A DNA stretch of 64,000 nucleotides from Pseudomonas putida (GTDB lineage Bacteria > Pseudomonadota > Gammaproteobacteria > Pseudomonadales > Pseudomonadaceae), in contig NZ_CP016634.1 of NCBI RefSeq assembly GCF_002741075.1, positions 3,440,001 to 3,504,000 of the forward strand, read 5' to 3'. The translations under genes and the position numbers were made by a program. The notes beneath the pieces are model-generated. The model saw only the letters and a program-made list of their open reading frames with translations, did no database searches and was not told where the DNA came from. This document shows positions 25,944-35,221 of this stretch, in pieces (positions within the stretch are counted from its first letter, which is position 1; each line of letters begins with the position of its first letter).

Positions 25944-26684
25944 TCAACGTGCCCGCCATTCCCCGAGACGGCTGCGCAGGCGCGCGGCGCACTGGCTGTG
26001 CAACTGGCTGACACGAGACTCGCTGACCCCAAGCACCTCACCGATTTCCTTGAGGTTCAGCTCCTCGTCGTAGTACAGCGCCAGCACCAGACGCTCACGC
26101 TCCGGCAGGTTGGCGATGGCCTCGGTCAACGCAGCCTGGAAGCGCTCGTCTTCCAGATCCCGCGAGGGTTCCAGCTGGCCACTGGCGCCATCCTCATGCA
26201 GCCCTTCGTGCTCGCCGTCCTGCAGGAGGTCGTCGAAGCTGAACAGGCGACTGCCCAGGGTGTCGTTCAGAATCCCGTAATAATCATCGAGACTCAATTG
26301 GAGTTCGGCAGCAACTTCATGATCTTTAGCGTCGCGACCGGTTCTGGCCTCCACGGCGCGTATCGCGTCGCTGACCATACGGGTATTGCGGTGTACCGAA
26401 CGCGGTGCCCAATCCCCCTTGCGCACCTCGTCGAGCATGGCCCCGCGAATGCGGATGCCGGCATAGGTTTCGAAGCTCGCGCCCTTGCTGGCGTCGTATT
26501 TGTTGGCCACTTCCAGCAGGCCGATCATGCCCGCCTGGATCAGGTCCTCGACCTGCACGTTGGCCGGCAGGCGCGCCAGCAGGTGGTAGGCAATGCGCTT
26601 GACCAACGGGGCATAACGTTCGACCAGTTCGTACTGGGCATCGCGCGCCGCCCGGCTGTACATCTTGAAACCGCTCGCATTCAT
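25944..26684 (-). CDS. fliA: Flagellar sigma factor FliA (sigma-28)
   Basis: A 246-residue sigma factor. Region 2 (YAPLVKRIAYHLLARLPANV), region 3 and region 4 (NLKEIGEVLGVSESRVSQLHSQCAARLR) are in order. It directs late flagellar genes such as fliC, whose promoter at 54824-54850 fits its consensus, and is held by FlgM until the hook is complete. ATG 26682-26684 overlaps the fleN stop by 4 bases. The extension to 26810 lies inside fleN. Confidence 0.97.
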   Translation of the reverse strand: MNASGFKMYSRAARDAQYELVERYAPLVKRIAYHLLARLPANVQVEDLIQAGMIGLLEVANKYDASKGASFETYAGIRIRGAMLDEVRKGDWAPRSVHRNTRMVSDAIRAVEARTGRDAKDHEVAAELQLSLDDYYGILNDTLGSRLFSFDDLLQDGEHEGLHEDGASGQLEPSRDLEDERFQAALTEAIANLPERERLVLALYYDEELNLKEIGEVLGVSESRVSQLHSQCAARLRSRLGEWRAR

Positions 26685-27514
26685 AGTACCGGTCCTGCGC
26701 TGGTAGGCTGCACCAGACGCTCGACGAAAAACTCCAGGTGCCCGCGCGGGTTGGCGGGCAGCGGCCAGCTGTCGACCTTCTGCGCGATAGCCTTGAACGC
26801 CAGCGCACACTTGGATCGAGGGAAGGCTTCATAGACTGCCCGCTGCTTTTGCACCGCCTTGCGCACACATTCGTCGTAAGGCACGGCACCGACGTATTGT
26901 AGGGCGACGTCCAGGAAGCGATCCGTGACCTTGGTCAACTTGGCAAACAGGTTGCGTCCTTCCTGCGGGCTCTGCGCCATGTTGGCCAGGACCCGGAAAC
27001 GGTTCATGCCGTAGTCGCGGTTGAGCAGCTTGATCAAGGCGTAGGCGTCGGTGATCGAGGTCGGCTCGTCGCAGACCACCAGCAGCACCTCCTGCGCGGC
27101 GCGCACGAAGCTCACCACCGAGTCCCCGATCCCCGCAGCGGTATCGATCACCAGCACATCGAGGTTGTCACCGATCTCACTGAAGGCCTGGATCAGCCCG
27201 GCATGCTGGGCTGGCGCCAGGTGCACCATGTTCTGGGTGCCGGAGGCCGCTGGCACGATGCGCACACCGCCCGGCCCCTGCAACAGCACATCGCGCAACT
27301 CGCAGCGCCCTTCGATGACATCGGCCAGGGTACGTTTGGGCGAAAGCCCCAGCAGGACGTCGACATTGGCCAGGCCCAGGTCGGCGTCCAGCAACATGAC
27401 CCGGCGGCCGAGCTCGGCCAGCGCCAGGGACAGGTTCACTGAAACGTTGGTCTTGCCCACGCCACCTTTACCGCCGGTCACGGCGATCACCTGAACGGGA
27501 TGCATGCTACCCAT
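26681..27514 (-). CDS. fleN: Flagellar number regulator FleN (FlhG)
   Basis: A 277-residue MinD-type ATPase. The deviant Walker A GGKGGVGKT (about residues 14-22), VMLLDADLGLANVD and VLVIDTAAGIGD are visible. FleN binds and restrains FleQ and thereby limits Pseudomonas to one or a few polar flagella. The gene is after flhF and overlaps fliA by 4 bases. The second ATG at MHPVQV (three codons in) is an alternative start. Confidence 0.96.
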   Translation of the reverse strand: MGSMHPVQVIAVTGGKGGVGKTNVSVNLSLALAELGRRVMLLDADLGLANVDVLLGLSPKRTLADVIEGRCELRDVLLQGPGGVRIVPAASGTQNMVHLAPAQHAGLIQAFSEIGDNLDVLVIDTAAGIGDSVVSFVRAAQEVLLVVCDEPTSITDAYALIKLLNRDYGMNRFRVLANMAQSPQEGRNLFAKLTKVTDRFLDVALQYVGAVPYDECVRKAVQKQRAVYEAFPRSKCALAFKAIAQKVDSWPLPANPRGHLEFFVERLVQPTSAGPVL

Positions 27515-27602
27515 GTTTGTTCTTTACCTTGTCTCGGGGCCCAGGCCACATGAGGAGCCGAACACGACGCCCCTGATGTAGATGATTTGCGCTGTCCATT
27601 CG

Positions 27603-28916
27603 TCAACCCGCACGCTTGCCTGGGTTGTGGTAGAGATCAGCGAACATGTCGGCCATCGCCTCTTCGCTGGGCTCGTCCTGCATCTGCACACTGACCGCAC
27701 GGCTGACCAATTGATGTTTGCGCGGCAATTGCAGGTCGTCAGGAATGCGCGGTCCATCGGTCAGATAGGCCACGGGCAATTCGTGACTGATGGCAAGGCT
27801 CAGCACTTCACCGAGGCTGGCCGTTTCATCGAGTTTGGTCAGGATGCAGCCGGCCAGGCCACAACGCTTGTAGCTGTGGTAGGCGGCGGTCAGCACCTGT
27901 TTCTGGCTGGTGGTGGCCAGTACCAGGTAGTTCTTGGCGGCAATGCCGCGCCCGGCGAGGCTCTCCAACTGCAGCCGCAGAGCCGGGTCGCTGGCCTGCA
28001 GGCCAGCGGTGTCGATCAGCACCACGCGCTTGCGCAGCAGCGGATCGAGCGCCTGGGCCAGGGACTGGCCCGGGTCGACATAGGTCACCGGCACATTGAG
28101 GATGCGCCCCAACGTCTTGAGCTGCTCCTGGGCGCCGATGCGGAAGCTGTCCATGCTCACCAGCGCCAGATGCTGGGCGCCGTACTTGAGCACATAGCGC
28201 GCGGCGAGCTTTGCCAGGGTGGTGGTCTTGCCCATGCCGGCCGGACCGACCATGGCGATCACGCCGCCCTCTTCGATCGGCTCGATCTCGGGAACCTGGA
28301 TCATCCGCGCCAGGTGGGCCAAGATCATGCGCCACGCGTGCCGAGGGTCTTCGATCTCGCCAGCGAGTTCCAGCGCCTCGCGAGCGATCGGGCCCGACAG
28401 GCCAATGCGCTGCAGGCGACGCCACAGGTTGGCCTGCTGCGGTTTGTTGCCCTGCAACTGGCTCCAGGCCAGGGAACCGAGCTGGACTTCAAGCAACTCG
28501 CGCAGCCCCGACAGCTCCGAGCGCATGGCATCGAACAGACGCGGATCGACTGGCGCTGGCGCAGTGGCAGCGACCGGCGCCGGCGTATCGACCTGAGGCT
28601 CGACCAGTGGCTCGGAAGCGGTCAACGACAACCCAGCGAACAGCTGGCGATTGCCAGTCTCGTCGCTTTCGTGGCGCGTGCTCAGTTCGGCCTGGGCAGT
28701 GGCGATACGCGTCTGGGTCTTGCGCAGCTCGTCCTCGAGTTCGATGTTCGGCACGCGTGGGGCCAGGGCGGACAGCTTGTAGTCCAGCGCGGCCGTCAAC
28801 TCGACACCGCCGGCGATGCGCCGGTTGCCGATGATGGCGGCGTCGGAGCCAAGCTCATCCCGGACCAGCTTCATGGCCTGACGCATATCGGCGGCGAAAA
28901 AACGCTTAACTTGCAT
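27603..28916 (-). CDS. flhF: Polar flagellar GTPase FlhF
   Basis: A 437-residue SRP-type GTPase. A basic N-terminal B region (residues 1-50) and a low-complexity linker (about 60-125) lead to the N domain and the G domain with P-loop VGPAGMGKT (about 223-231) and DTAGLQ (G3). It marks the cell pole and recruits FliF to start flagellum assembly. ATG 28914-28916, 11 bases after flhA. Confidence 0.96.
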   Translation of the reverse strand: MQVKRFFAADMRQAMKLVRDELGSDAAIIGNRRIAGGVELTAALDYKLSALAPRVPNIELEDELRKTQTRIATAQAELSTRHESDETGNRQLFAGLSLTASEPLVEPQVDTPAPVAATAPAPVDPRLFDAMRSELSGLRELLEVQLGSLAWSQLQGNKPQQANLWRRLQRIGLSGPIAREALELAGEIEDPRHAWRMILAHLARMIQVPEIEPIEEGGVIAMVGPAGMGKTTTLAKLAARYVLKYGAQHLALVSMDSFRIGAQEQLKTLGRILNVPVTYVDPGQSLAQALDPLLRKRVVLIDTAGLQASDPALRLQLESLAGRGIAAKNYLVLATTSQKQVLTAAYHSYKRCGLAGCILTKLDETASLGEVLSLAISHELPVAYLTDGPRIPDDLQLPRKHQLVSRAVSVQMQDEPSEEAMADMFADLYHNPGKRAG

Positions 28917-28927
28917 AACCCACTACC

Positions 28928-31057
28928 TCAGCCGTTGGGGCCCACGGTGGCAACGATGGTGACTTGCTTGTTGTCAGGTATTTCCTGATACGCCAGAACA
29001 TGCAAATTCGGTACAGCCAGGCGGCCGAATCGCGACAGCATGGCGCGGATGGGGCCGGCGACCAGAAGAATGGCCGGCAGCCCTTGCATCTCCTGGCGCT
29101 GGGCCGCTTCGATCAGCGAACGCTGTAGCTTCTCGGCCATGCTCGGCTCCAGGAGAACACCGTCTTCCTGGCCTTGCCCGGCCCTTTGCAGACTATTGAG
29201 CAAAATCTGTTCCAACCTTGGTTCAAGGGTGATCACAGGCAGCTCGGACTCAACACCGACAATGCTTTGCACGATGGCGCGACACAATCCGACGCGCACT
29301 GCCGCAACCAGCGCGGCGGTATCTTGACTCTTGCCGGCATTGTTGGCGATTGCCTCGGCGATGCTGCGGATATCCCGCACCGGAACCTGCTCGGCCAACA
29401 GCGCCTGCAGGACCTTGAGCAAGCCTGACAACGAAATGACGCCCGGCACCAGTTCCTCGGCAAGTTTAGGCGAACCTTTGGCCAATACCTGCAACAGTTG
29501 CTGGACCTCTTCATGGCCGATCAGTTCATGGCAATGCTTCTGCAGGATCTGGTTGAGGTGGGTGGCTACCACGGTGCTGGCATCGACCACGGTGTAGCCC
29601 AGCGACTGAGCCTGGGCGCGCTGGCCGACATCGATCCACACCGCCTCCAGGCCAAACGCCGGGTCGCGCGCAGCGATCCCGTTGAGCGTGCCGAAGACCT
29701 GGCCCGGATTGATGGCCAGTTCCCGGTCCGGGTAGATCTCGGCCTCAGCCAGGATCACCCCCATCAGGGTCAGACGGTAGGCGCTCGGCTGCAGGTCCAG
29801 GTTGTCGCGGATATGCACCGTGGGCATGAGGAAGCCCAGGTCCTGGGACAGCTTCTTGCGCACCCCCTTGATCCGCGCAAGCAGTTGGCCACCCTGGTTG
29901 CGATCCACCAATGGAATCAGGCGGTAACCGACTTCCAGGCCGATCATGTCAATGGGCGTCACATCGTCCCAGCCCAGTTCCTTGGTTTCCAGGGCGCGCT
30001 GTGGCGAGGGCAGCAGATCCTGCTGGCGCTGGGCTTCCTCCTGGGCCTTGAGCTTGGCCTGCTGCTGACGTCGCCACACCAGATAGGCACCACCCCCGGC
30101 CGCCGCACCAAGCCCCAGGAAAGCAACGTGCGGCATGCCCGGAACCAAGCCCATGACGATCATCAGCGCAGCCGAAACGCCCAACGCCTTGGGCGAGTCG
30201 AACATCTGCCGGTTGATCAGCTTGCCCATGTCTTCGGCGCTGGAGGCTCGGGTCACCATGATCGCGGCGGCGGTGGACAGCAGCAGCGAGGGCAGCTGCG
30301 CCACCAAACCGTCACCGATGGTGAGCAAGGCGTAGACCTTGCCCGCCTCGCCGGCCGACATTCCGTGCTGCAGGATACCGATGAGCATGCCGCCGATGAG
30401 GTTGATGAACAGGATCAGCATGCCGGCGATGGCGTCACCGCGAACGAATTTGCTGGCACCGTCCATCGAGCCGTAGAACTCAGCCTCCTGGGCGACTTCG
30501 GCGCGTCGGGCCTTGGCCTGGGTCTGGTCGATCAGGCCGGCGTTGAGGTCGGCGTCGATGGCCATCTGCTTGCCTGGCATTGCGTCGAGGGTGAAACGTG
30601 CGCTCACCTCGGATATACGCCCGGCACCCTTGGTGACCACGACAAAGTTGATGATCATCAGGATGGCGAACACCACCGCACCGACCACGTAGTTGCCACC
30701 GATCACCACTTCACCGAAGGCCTGGATCACCTTGCCCGCAGCGCCGTGGCCTTCTTGGCCGTGGAGCATGACCACACGTGTGGACGCCACGTTCAGGGCA
30801 AGACGCAGCAACGTCGCCACGAGCAAGATGGTGGGAAACGCCGCGAAATCCAGCGGACGCAGGGCATACACGCAGACCAGCAGGACGACGATCGACAAGG
30901 CGATGTTGAAGGTGAAGAAGACGTCGAGCAGGAACGGTGGAATCGGCAACATCATCATTGCCATCATCACCAGCAGCAACAGCGGCACGCCCAGATTGCC
31001 CCGGCCAAGACCAGCCAGGTTGTTTCGGGCGCTGTTGATTAACTGAGTGCGATCCAC
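28928..31057 (-). CDS. flhA: Flagellar export apparatus protein FlhA
   Basis: A 709-residue FHIPEP-family protein. About eight membrane helices occupy residues 20-340, including the conserved cytoplasmic loop between helices (VTKGAGRISEVSARFTLDAMPGKQMAIDADLNAG region). The soluble C-terminal domain (about 360-709) forms the nonameric ring that docks chaperone-substrate complexes. The start is GTG 31055-31057, supported by GAGGAT six bases upstream. First gene of flhA-flhF-fleN-fliA, behind a sigma-54-like site at 31116-31130. Confidence 0.97.
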   Translation of the reverse strand: MDRTQLINSARNNLAGLGRGNLGVPLLLLVMMAMMMLPIPPFLLDVFFTFNIALSIVVLLVCVYALRPLDFAAFPTILLVATLLRLALNVASTRVVMLHGQEGHGAAGKVIQAFGEVVIGGNYVVGAVVFAILMIINFVVVTKGAGRISEVSARFTLDAMPGKQMAIDADLNAGLIDQTQAKARRAEVAQEAEFYGSMDGASKFVRGDAIAGMLILFINLIGGMLIGILQHGMSAGEAGKVYALLTIGDGLVAQLPSLLLSTAAAIMVTRASSAEDMGKLINRQMFDSPKALGVSAALMIVMGLVPGMPHVAFLGLGAAAGGGAYLVWRRQQQAKLKAQEEAQRQQDLLPSPQRALETKELGWDDVTPIDMIGLEVGYRLIPLVDRNQGGQLLARIKGVRKKLSQDLGFLMPTVHIRDNLDLQPSAYRLTLMGVILAEAEIYPDRELAINPGQVFGTLNGIAARDPAFGLEAVWIDVGQRAQAQSLGYTVVDASTVVATHLNQILQKHCHELIGHEEVQQLLQVLAKGSPKLAEELVPGVISLSGLLKVLQALLAEQVPVRDIRSIAEAIANNAGKSQDTAALVAAVRVGLCRAIVQSIVGVESELPVITLEPRLEQILLNSLQRAGQGQEDGVLLEPSMAEKLQRSLIEAAQRQEMQGLPAILLVAGPIRAMLSRFGRLAVPNLHVLAYQEIPDNKQVTIVATVGPNG

Positions 31058-31115
31058 CGCAAATCCTCTTCAAGCAAAAACTTTGACGCCTGAATGGGCG
31101 TTTGGCGCTGCCTTT

Positions 31116-31130
31116 GCAAGAAGCTTTCCA
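31116..31130 (-). promoter_or_regulatory. Sigma-54-type promoter for flhA
   Basis: On the minus strand it reads TGGAAAGCTTCTTGC: GG at -24 and GC at -12 with the required 10-base spacing, and two mismatches at the -24 element against TGGCAC-N5-TTGC. It is 58 bases before the flhA GTG. FleQ/RpoN control of flhA is established in Pseudomonas; this exact site is my inference. Confidence 0.65.
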
Positions 31131-31186
31131 ACTTTTGAGCGCGGGGGTTGAGTTGGGCTTTTTGAGGGGGGGCTTGCTGGATCGCG

Positions 31187-31256
31187 TGTATATCTGGTGT
31201 GGGTGGTGGCGCAAAGGTGACTAAGCGTCGATAAATCAAACGGATAAGCCCACAAC
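31187..31256. repeat. Compact copy of the dispersed repeat seen near 3 kb
   Basis: Bases 31209-31256 match 3557-3604 at 46 of 48 positions, and 31187-31210 resembles 2946-2972, so the outer modules of the 3-kb block are joined directly here. It sits in the 230-base gap between flhB (stop 31288) and the flhA promoter. Not coding. Confidence 0.8.
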
Positions 31257-31287
31257 ACCAACACCACCCCATGCAACCCAAAGCGAC

Positions 31288-32430
31288 TCACCGATCACGC
31301 CGTAAATCCGGCGGAATCGGCAAATCAGGCTTCAAAGGCTCCGGCGCCTTGCCCTTCCCCGCCCGGTACTGCCGGATCTGGAACACGTAAGCCAGCACCT
31401 GCGCCACCGCCAGGTACAACCCCGCCGGAATTTCCTGCTCAAGTTCGGTGGAGTAGTAAATCGCTCGCGCCAGCGCCGGCGACTCGAGTATCTGCACCTG
31501 ATGCTCAACCCCGATCTCGCGAATCTTCAACGCGATGAAATCCGTCCCCTTGGCCAGGAGCAATGGCGCCACACCGCCCGATTCAGGGTCGTACTTGAGC
31601 GCCACAGCGTAGTGCGTAGGGTTGGTAATGATCACGTCGGCGTCTGGAACTGCAGCCATCATGCGCCGCTGCGAGGCCTCCCGCTGCAACTGACGGATCC
31701 GCTGTTTGACCTCAGGCTTGCCTTCCGAATCCTTGTATTCATCCTTCACTTCCTGCTTGGTCATCTTCAGCTTGTTGTGCGCCTGCCAGATCTGGAACGG
31801 CACATCCACTGCCGCGATCAGCAGCAAGCCAGCCGCCATCCACAGCGCGCTCCACCCCACCACCTGGACGCTGTGGATGATGGCTTGCTCCAGTGGCTCA
31901 TTGGCAATCGCCATCAGCGCCTGGCGATCGCTGGAAAGTACCGCCAGCGCCACCAGCAGGATCACGAAGAACTTGGCCAGGGCCTTGAGCAGCTCGGTCA
32001 AGGCATTGAGGGAAAACATGCGCTTGATACCCGCCAACGGGTTCATGCGGCTGAACTTGGGCTGCAACAGGCTCGTGGAGAACAGGAAGCCGCCCAAGGC
32101 AATTGGCCCGACGAAGGAAATCAGGAACAGCAGGATCAACACCGGCTGCACCGCCCAGATCGCCATCTTGCCCGAGATCAGCAGCAGGGTACCCATGGCA
32201 CTTTCGTCCACCACCACCTCCCGAGAGAGGCCGAAATTCATGCGCATCAGGTCCATCAGGGTCTCGGCCAGGTATCCCCCGAACGCCAGCAGAGCACCCG
32301 CGCCCGCAAGGGTCACCACTACCGTGTTGAGTTCCTTGGAGCGAGCCACCTCGCCTTTTTCACGCGCATCGCGCCGGCGTTTGTCGGTGGGTTCTTCTGT
32401 TTTGTCCTGACCGCTCTCGCTTTCAGCCAT
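31288..32430 (-). CDS. flhB: Flagellar export specificity protein FlhB
   Basis: A 380-residue protein. Four membrane helices (about residues 35-50, 90-112, 145-165 and 188-210) lie before the cytoplasmic domain. The autocleavage motif NPTH is at residues 270-273 inside DVIITNPTHYAVALKYD. FlhB interacts with FliK to switch export from rod/hook to filament substrates. It is the last gene of the fliLMNOPQR-flhB run. Contrast with the small FlhB-C-like protein at 13767-14114, which lacks the membrane part. Confidence 0.97.
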   Translation of the reverse strand: MAESESGQDKTEEPTDKRRRDAREKGEVARSKELNTVVVTLAGAGALLAFGGYLAETLMDLMRMNFGLSREVVVDESAMGTLLLISGKMAIWAVQPVLILLFLISFVGPIALGGFLFSTSLLQPKFSRMNPLAGIKRMFSLNALTELLKALAKFFVILLVALAVLSSDRQALMAIANEPLEQAIIHSVQVVGWSALWMAAGLLLIAAVDVPFQIWQAHNKLKMTKQEVKDEYKDSEGKPEVKQRIRQLQREASQRRMMAAVPDADVIITNPTHYAVALKYDPESGGVAPLLLAKGTDFIALKIREIGVEHQVQILESPALARAIYYSTELEQEIPAGLYLAVAQVLAYVFQIRQYRAGKGKAPEPLKPDLPIPPDLRRDR

Positions 32431-32432
32431 GC

Positions 32433-33209
32433 TCAGCGCGCCCTGGCCAATTCACGCAACCATTGCAGCGCTTCGCTGGCCAACAGCTGGTAATGGGAAA
32501 AAATGTCCGCCAAGGTGATCCAGAAGATGAGCAGCCCCAGCACGAGAGTCAGCGGAAAGCCGATGGAGAAGATGTTCAGTTGCGGCGCAGCACGTGTCAT
32601 CACGCCAAACGCGACGTTGACCACCAGCAGCGCGGTGATCGCGGGCAATACCAACAGCAGCCCGGCGCCGAGCACCCAGCTCATGCGCCCGGCCATCTCC
32701 CAGAAATGATTGACCATCAGGGCACTCCCCACCGGCAAGGTGGTGAAGCTTTCGGTGAGCACCTCGAGCACCACCAAATGGCCATTCATCACCAGGAACA
32801 GCACGCTGACCAACATGGTCATGAACTGGCTGACCACAGCCACGTTGACACCGTTGGCAGGGTCCACCATGGAAGCGAAGGCCATGCCCATCTGCACGGC
32901 GATGATCTGCCCAGCCACCACGAACGCCTGGAACAGCATCTGCAACGCCAGGCCGAACAAGGCACCGACGATGACCTGCTCACCGCACAACAGCACACCG
33001 CGCAGGCTCAACGGGTCGATTTCAGGCAAGGGCGGCAGCCCCGGGACGATCACCACGGTGATGGCCAGCGCTGCATAGAGGCGGATGCGCGCCGGCAACA
33101 TCTTCGTCCCCAGGATCGGCATGGTCATCAGCACCGCCGTCACCCTGAAAAACGGCAGGATGAACGTGGCGACCCAAGTGCCAATCTGTGTGTCGGTCAG
33201 CTCCAGCAT
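32433..33209 (-). CDS. fliR: Flagellar export apparatus protein FliR
   Basis: A 258-residue polytopic membrane protein with about six helices and the conserved FFRVTAVLMTMPILGTKMLPARIRL start region. FliR forms part of the FliPQR export gate. It ends 2 bases before flhB and starts 7 bases after fliQ. Length typical. Confidence 0.96.
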   Translation of the reverse strand: MLELTDTQIGTWVATFILPFFRVTAVLMTMPILGTKMLPARIRLYAALAITVVIVPGLPPLPEIDPLSLRGVLLCGEQVIVGALFGLALQMLFQAFVVAGQIIAVQMGMAFASMVDPANGVNVAVVSQFMTMLVSVLFLVMNGHLVVLEVLTESFTTLPVGSALMVNHFWEMAGRMSWVLGAGLLLVLPAITALLVVNVAFGVMTRAAPQLNIFSIGFPLTLVLGLLIFWITLADIFSHYQLLASEALQWLRELARAR

Positions 33210-33216
33210 GACTGCA

Positions 33217-33486
33217 TCAACCGATCAGCTGTGGGATGCTGGTGTACAGGCGGTTGAAATACTCCATGAAGCGCTGCAACAGCCAGGGCCCAATGACGAT
33301 CAGGGTCACCAGCATCACCAGCAGGCGCGGCAGGAAGCTCAGGGTCTGTTCGTTGATCTGGGTGGCGGCCTGGAACATCGCCACCACCAAGCCGACCAGC
33401 AGGCTCGGGATCACCAGGATGGCCACCATCATGGTGGTCATCCATAACGCATCGCGGAAAATGTCTACGGCGACTTCAGGTGTCAT
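33217..33486 (-). CDS. fliQ: Flagellar export apparatus protein FliQ
   Basis: An 89-residue protein with two long hydrophobic helices (about residues 15-40 and 50-75) and the loop QAATQINEQTLSFLPRLL conserved in FliQ. It is a small subunit of the FliPQR gate. Start ATG 33484-33486, 21 bases after fliP. Confidence 0.97.
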   Translation of the reverse strand: MTPEVAVDIFRDALWMTTMMVAILVIPSLLVGLVVAMFQAATQINEQTLSFLPRLLVMLVTLIVIGPWLLQRFMEYFNRLYTSIPQLIG

Positions 33487-33507
33487 GCAGGGCTCTCCTT
33501 GATGGCC

Positions 33508-34263
33508 TCAGACGCCACCGAAACTGCCGGCCAGGGTACCCATGATCAACGCCCAGCCATCGACCAGGACGAACAGCATGATCTTGAACGGCAGCGAAAT
33601 GATCAGCGGTGAAAGCATCATCATGCCCATGGCCATCAATACACTGGCCACCACCATGTCGATGATCAGGAACGGGATGAAGATCATGAAGCCGATCTGG
33701 AAGGCGGTCTTGAGTTCAGACGTGACGAATGCTGGCACCAGGATGGTCAATGGTGCCTGCTCAGGGCTGGCGATGTCGGTGCGCTTGGACAGGCGCATGA
33801 ACAGGTCCAGGTCACTTTGCCGGGTCTGGGCCAGCATGAAGTCCTTCAGCGGCCCCTGGGCCTTGTCGATGGCCTGCTGGGCGGTCATCTGCTCGTTCAG
33901 GTAGGGCTGGATGGCGTCCTGGTTCACCCGGTCGAACACCGGCGCCATGATGAACAGCGTCAGGAACAACGCCATGCCGGTCAGCACCTGGTTCGAGGGC
34001 GTCTGCTGCAGGCCCAGGGCCTGGCGCAGGATGGAAAAGACAATGATGATGCGGGTGAAGCTGGTCATCAGGATGACGAACGCTGGAATGAAACTCAGCG
34101 CCGTCATGATCAGCAGGATCTGCAGGCTGACCGAATATTCCTGCTGGCCGTCCGCCCCGTTGGACAAGGTGATGGCCGGGATCGACAGCGGGTCGGCAGC
34201 CAGGGCCATCGGCGCAGCCAACAGCAGCGCCAGGGTCAACAATGAGCGCAGTGCGCCGGTCAT
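33508..34263 (-). CDS. fliP: Flagellar export apparatus protein FliP
   Basis: A 251-residue protein with an N-terminal cleavable signal ([12 protein letters not shown]) and membrane helices; conserved [20 protein letters not shown] and the periplasmic loop are present. FliP is the main component of the export gate. A GTG codon directly precedes the ATG at 34261-34263; I use the ATG, which overlaps the fliO stop by one base. Confidence 0.96.
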   Translation of the reverse strand: MTGALRSLLTLALLLAAPMALAADPLSIPAITLSNGADGQQEYSVSLQILLIMTALSFIPAFVILMTSFTRIIIVFSILRQALGLQQTPSNQVLTGMALFLTLFIMAPVFDRVNQDAIQPYLNEQMTAQQAIDKAQGPLKDFMLAQTRQSDLDLFMRLSKRTDIASPEQAPLTILVPAFVTSELKTAFQIGFMIFIPFLIIDMVVASVLMAMGMMMLSPLIISLPFKIMLFVLVDGWALIMGTLAGSFGGV

Positions 34264-34709
34264 CACTTCTTGTCCTTCTGATCCTTGCCCATCAGCTCGA
34301 GCAGCCGCTGGGCGAATTCCGGCGTGGCCGGGCGGGCACTGGCGGGCACCTCCACAGGCTCGGCCAGCACATGCAACGCCTCGATGCTGCCAGGCGAATG
34401 GCCGATGAGGATCTGCTCCTTGCCCACCTGCACCAGCAGCAGGCGGTCACGCGGGCCGATCGTCCGACTGCCGACGATATCGATCACCTGCCCGCCGCGC
34501 GGTGTCGCGCCCTGCATGCGGCGCAGCAACCAGGCAAGGGCGAAGATCAGGCCGACCACCAGCAGCAGGCCAAAGACCATCTGGGCCAGTTGCCCACCAA
34601 GGCTGCCTGGGGGAGCCGCAGCAGGCGCCGGCGCCTGGGTGGCCGCGATCACCGTCTCGCTGGCGAGCAACGCGCCAAGGGCCATCGCGGCCCGCATCGA
34701 CCCCTTCAC
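34263..34709 (-). CDS. fliO: Flagellar assembly protein FliO
   Basis: A 148-residue protein with an N-terminal hydrophobic stretch, one clear membrane helix ([22 protein letters not shown], about residues 45-66) and a cytoplasmic beta-rich domain. FliO helps assemble the FliPQR gate. The start is GTG 34707-34709, immediately after the fliN stop; an in-frame ATG four codons later is possible. Confidence 0.93.
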   Translation of the reverse strand: MKGSMRAAMALGALLASETVIAATQAPAPAAAPPGSLGGQLAQMVFGLLLVVGLIFALAWLLRRMQGATPRGGQVIDIVGSRTIGPRDRLLLVQVGKEQILIGHSPGSIEALHVLAEPVEVPASARPATPEFAQRLLELMGKDQKDKK

Positions 34710-35174
34710 TCAGCGCAGCTTCTTGATACGTTCGCTGGGGCTGATCACATCGGTCAGGCGAATGCCGAACTTCTCGTTGACCACCACCACTTCGCCATGG
34801 GCGATCAGGGTACCGTTGACCAGCACGTCCAGCGGTTCGCCCGCCAGGCGATCAAGCTCGATCACCGAGCCCTGGTTAAGTTGCAGCAGGTTGCGGATGC
34901 TGATTTCGGTGCTGCCCACTTCCATGGAGATGTTCACCGGAATATCCAGGATCACATCCAGGTTCGGCCCCTCGAGGCTGACATTGTCATTGGGCTTGGG
35001 GGAGCTTGCGAACTCTTCCATCGGCAGGCGGCCAGCGCCCGACTTGCCGCTGTCGGCAGCCAGCAGCGCATCGATGTCGGCCTGGCCGGCATCACCGGTT
35101 TCCTGCAGGGCGGCAGCCCATTCATCGGCCAGGGCCTGTTCCTCCGGGGAGGTGATTTCGTTTTCGTTAGCCAT
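34710..35174 (-). CDS. fliN: Flagellar switch protein FliN
   Basis: A 154-residue protein. An acidic N-terminal region leads to a C-terminal SpoA domain (about residues 75-150: LDVILDIPVNISMEVGSTEI, GSVIELDRLAGEPLDVLVNG). It forms the lower C-ring with FliM. ATG 35172-35174 has GAGGA upstream and is preferred over a start six codons earlier. Confidence 0.96.
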   Translation of the reverse strand: MANENEITSPEEQALADEWAAALQETGDAGQADIDALLAADSGKSGAGRLPMEEFASSPKPNDNVSLEGPNLDVILDIPVNISMEVGSTEISIRNLLQLNQGSVIELDRLAGEPLDVLVNGTLIAHGEVVVVNEKFGIRLTDVISPSERIKKLR

Positions 35175-35221
35175 GATGTCCTCGACAGGCATTCAATTCG
35201 GAAAGAGCGACCGGCACGCGG

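Noticed and set aside
29498..31042. A 514-codon plus-strand frame opposite flhA
   Set aside because: Same antisense pattern; its terminal His/Gln stretches are the complement of the Met/Leu-rich FlhA membrane segments.
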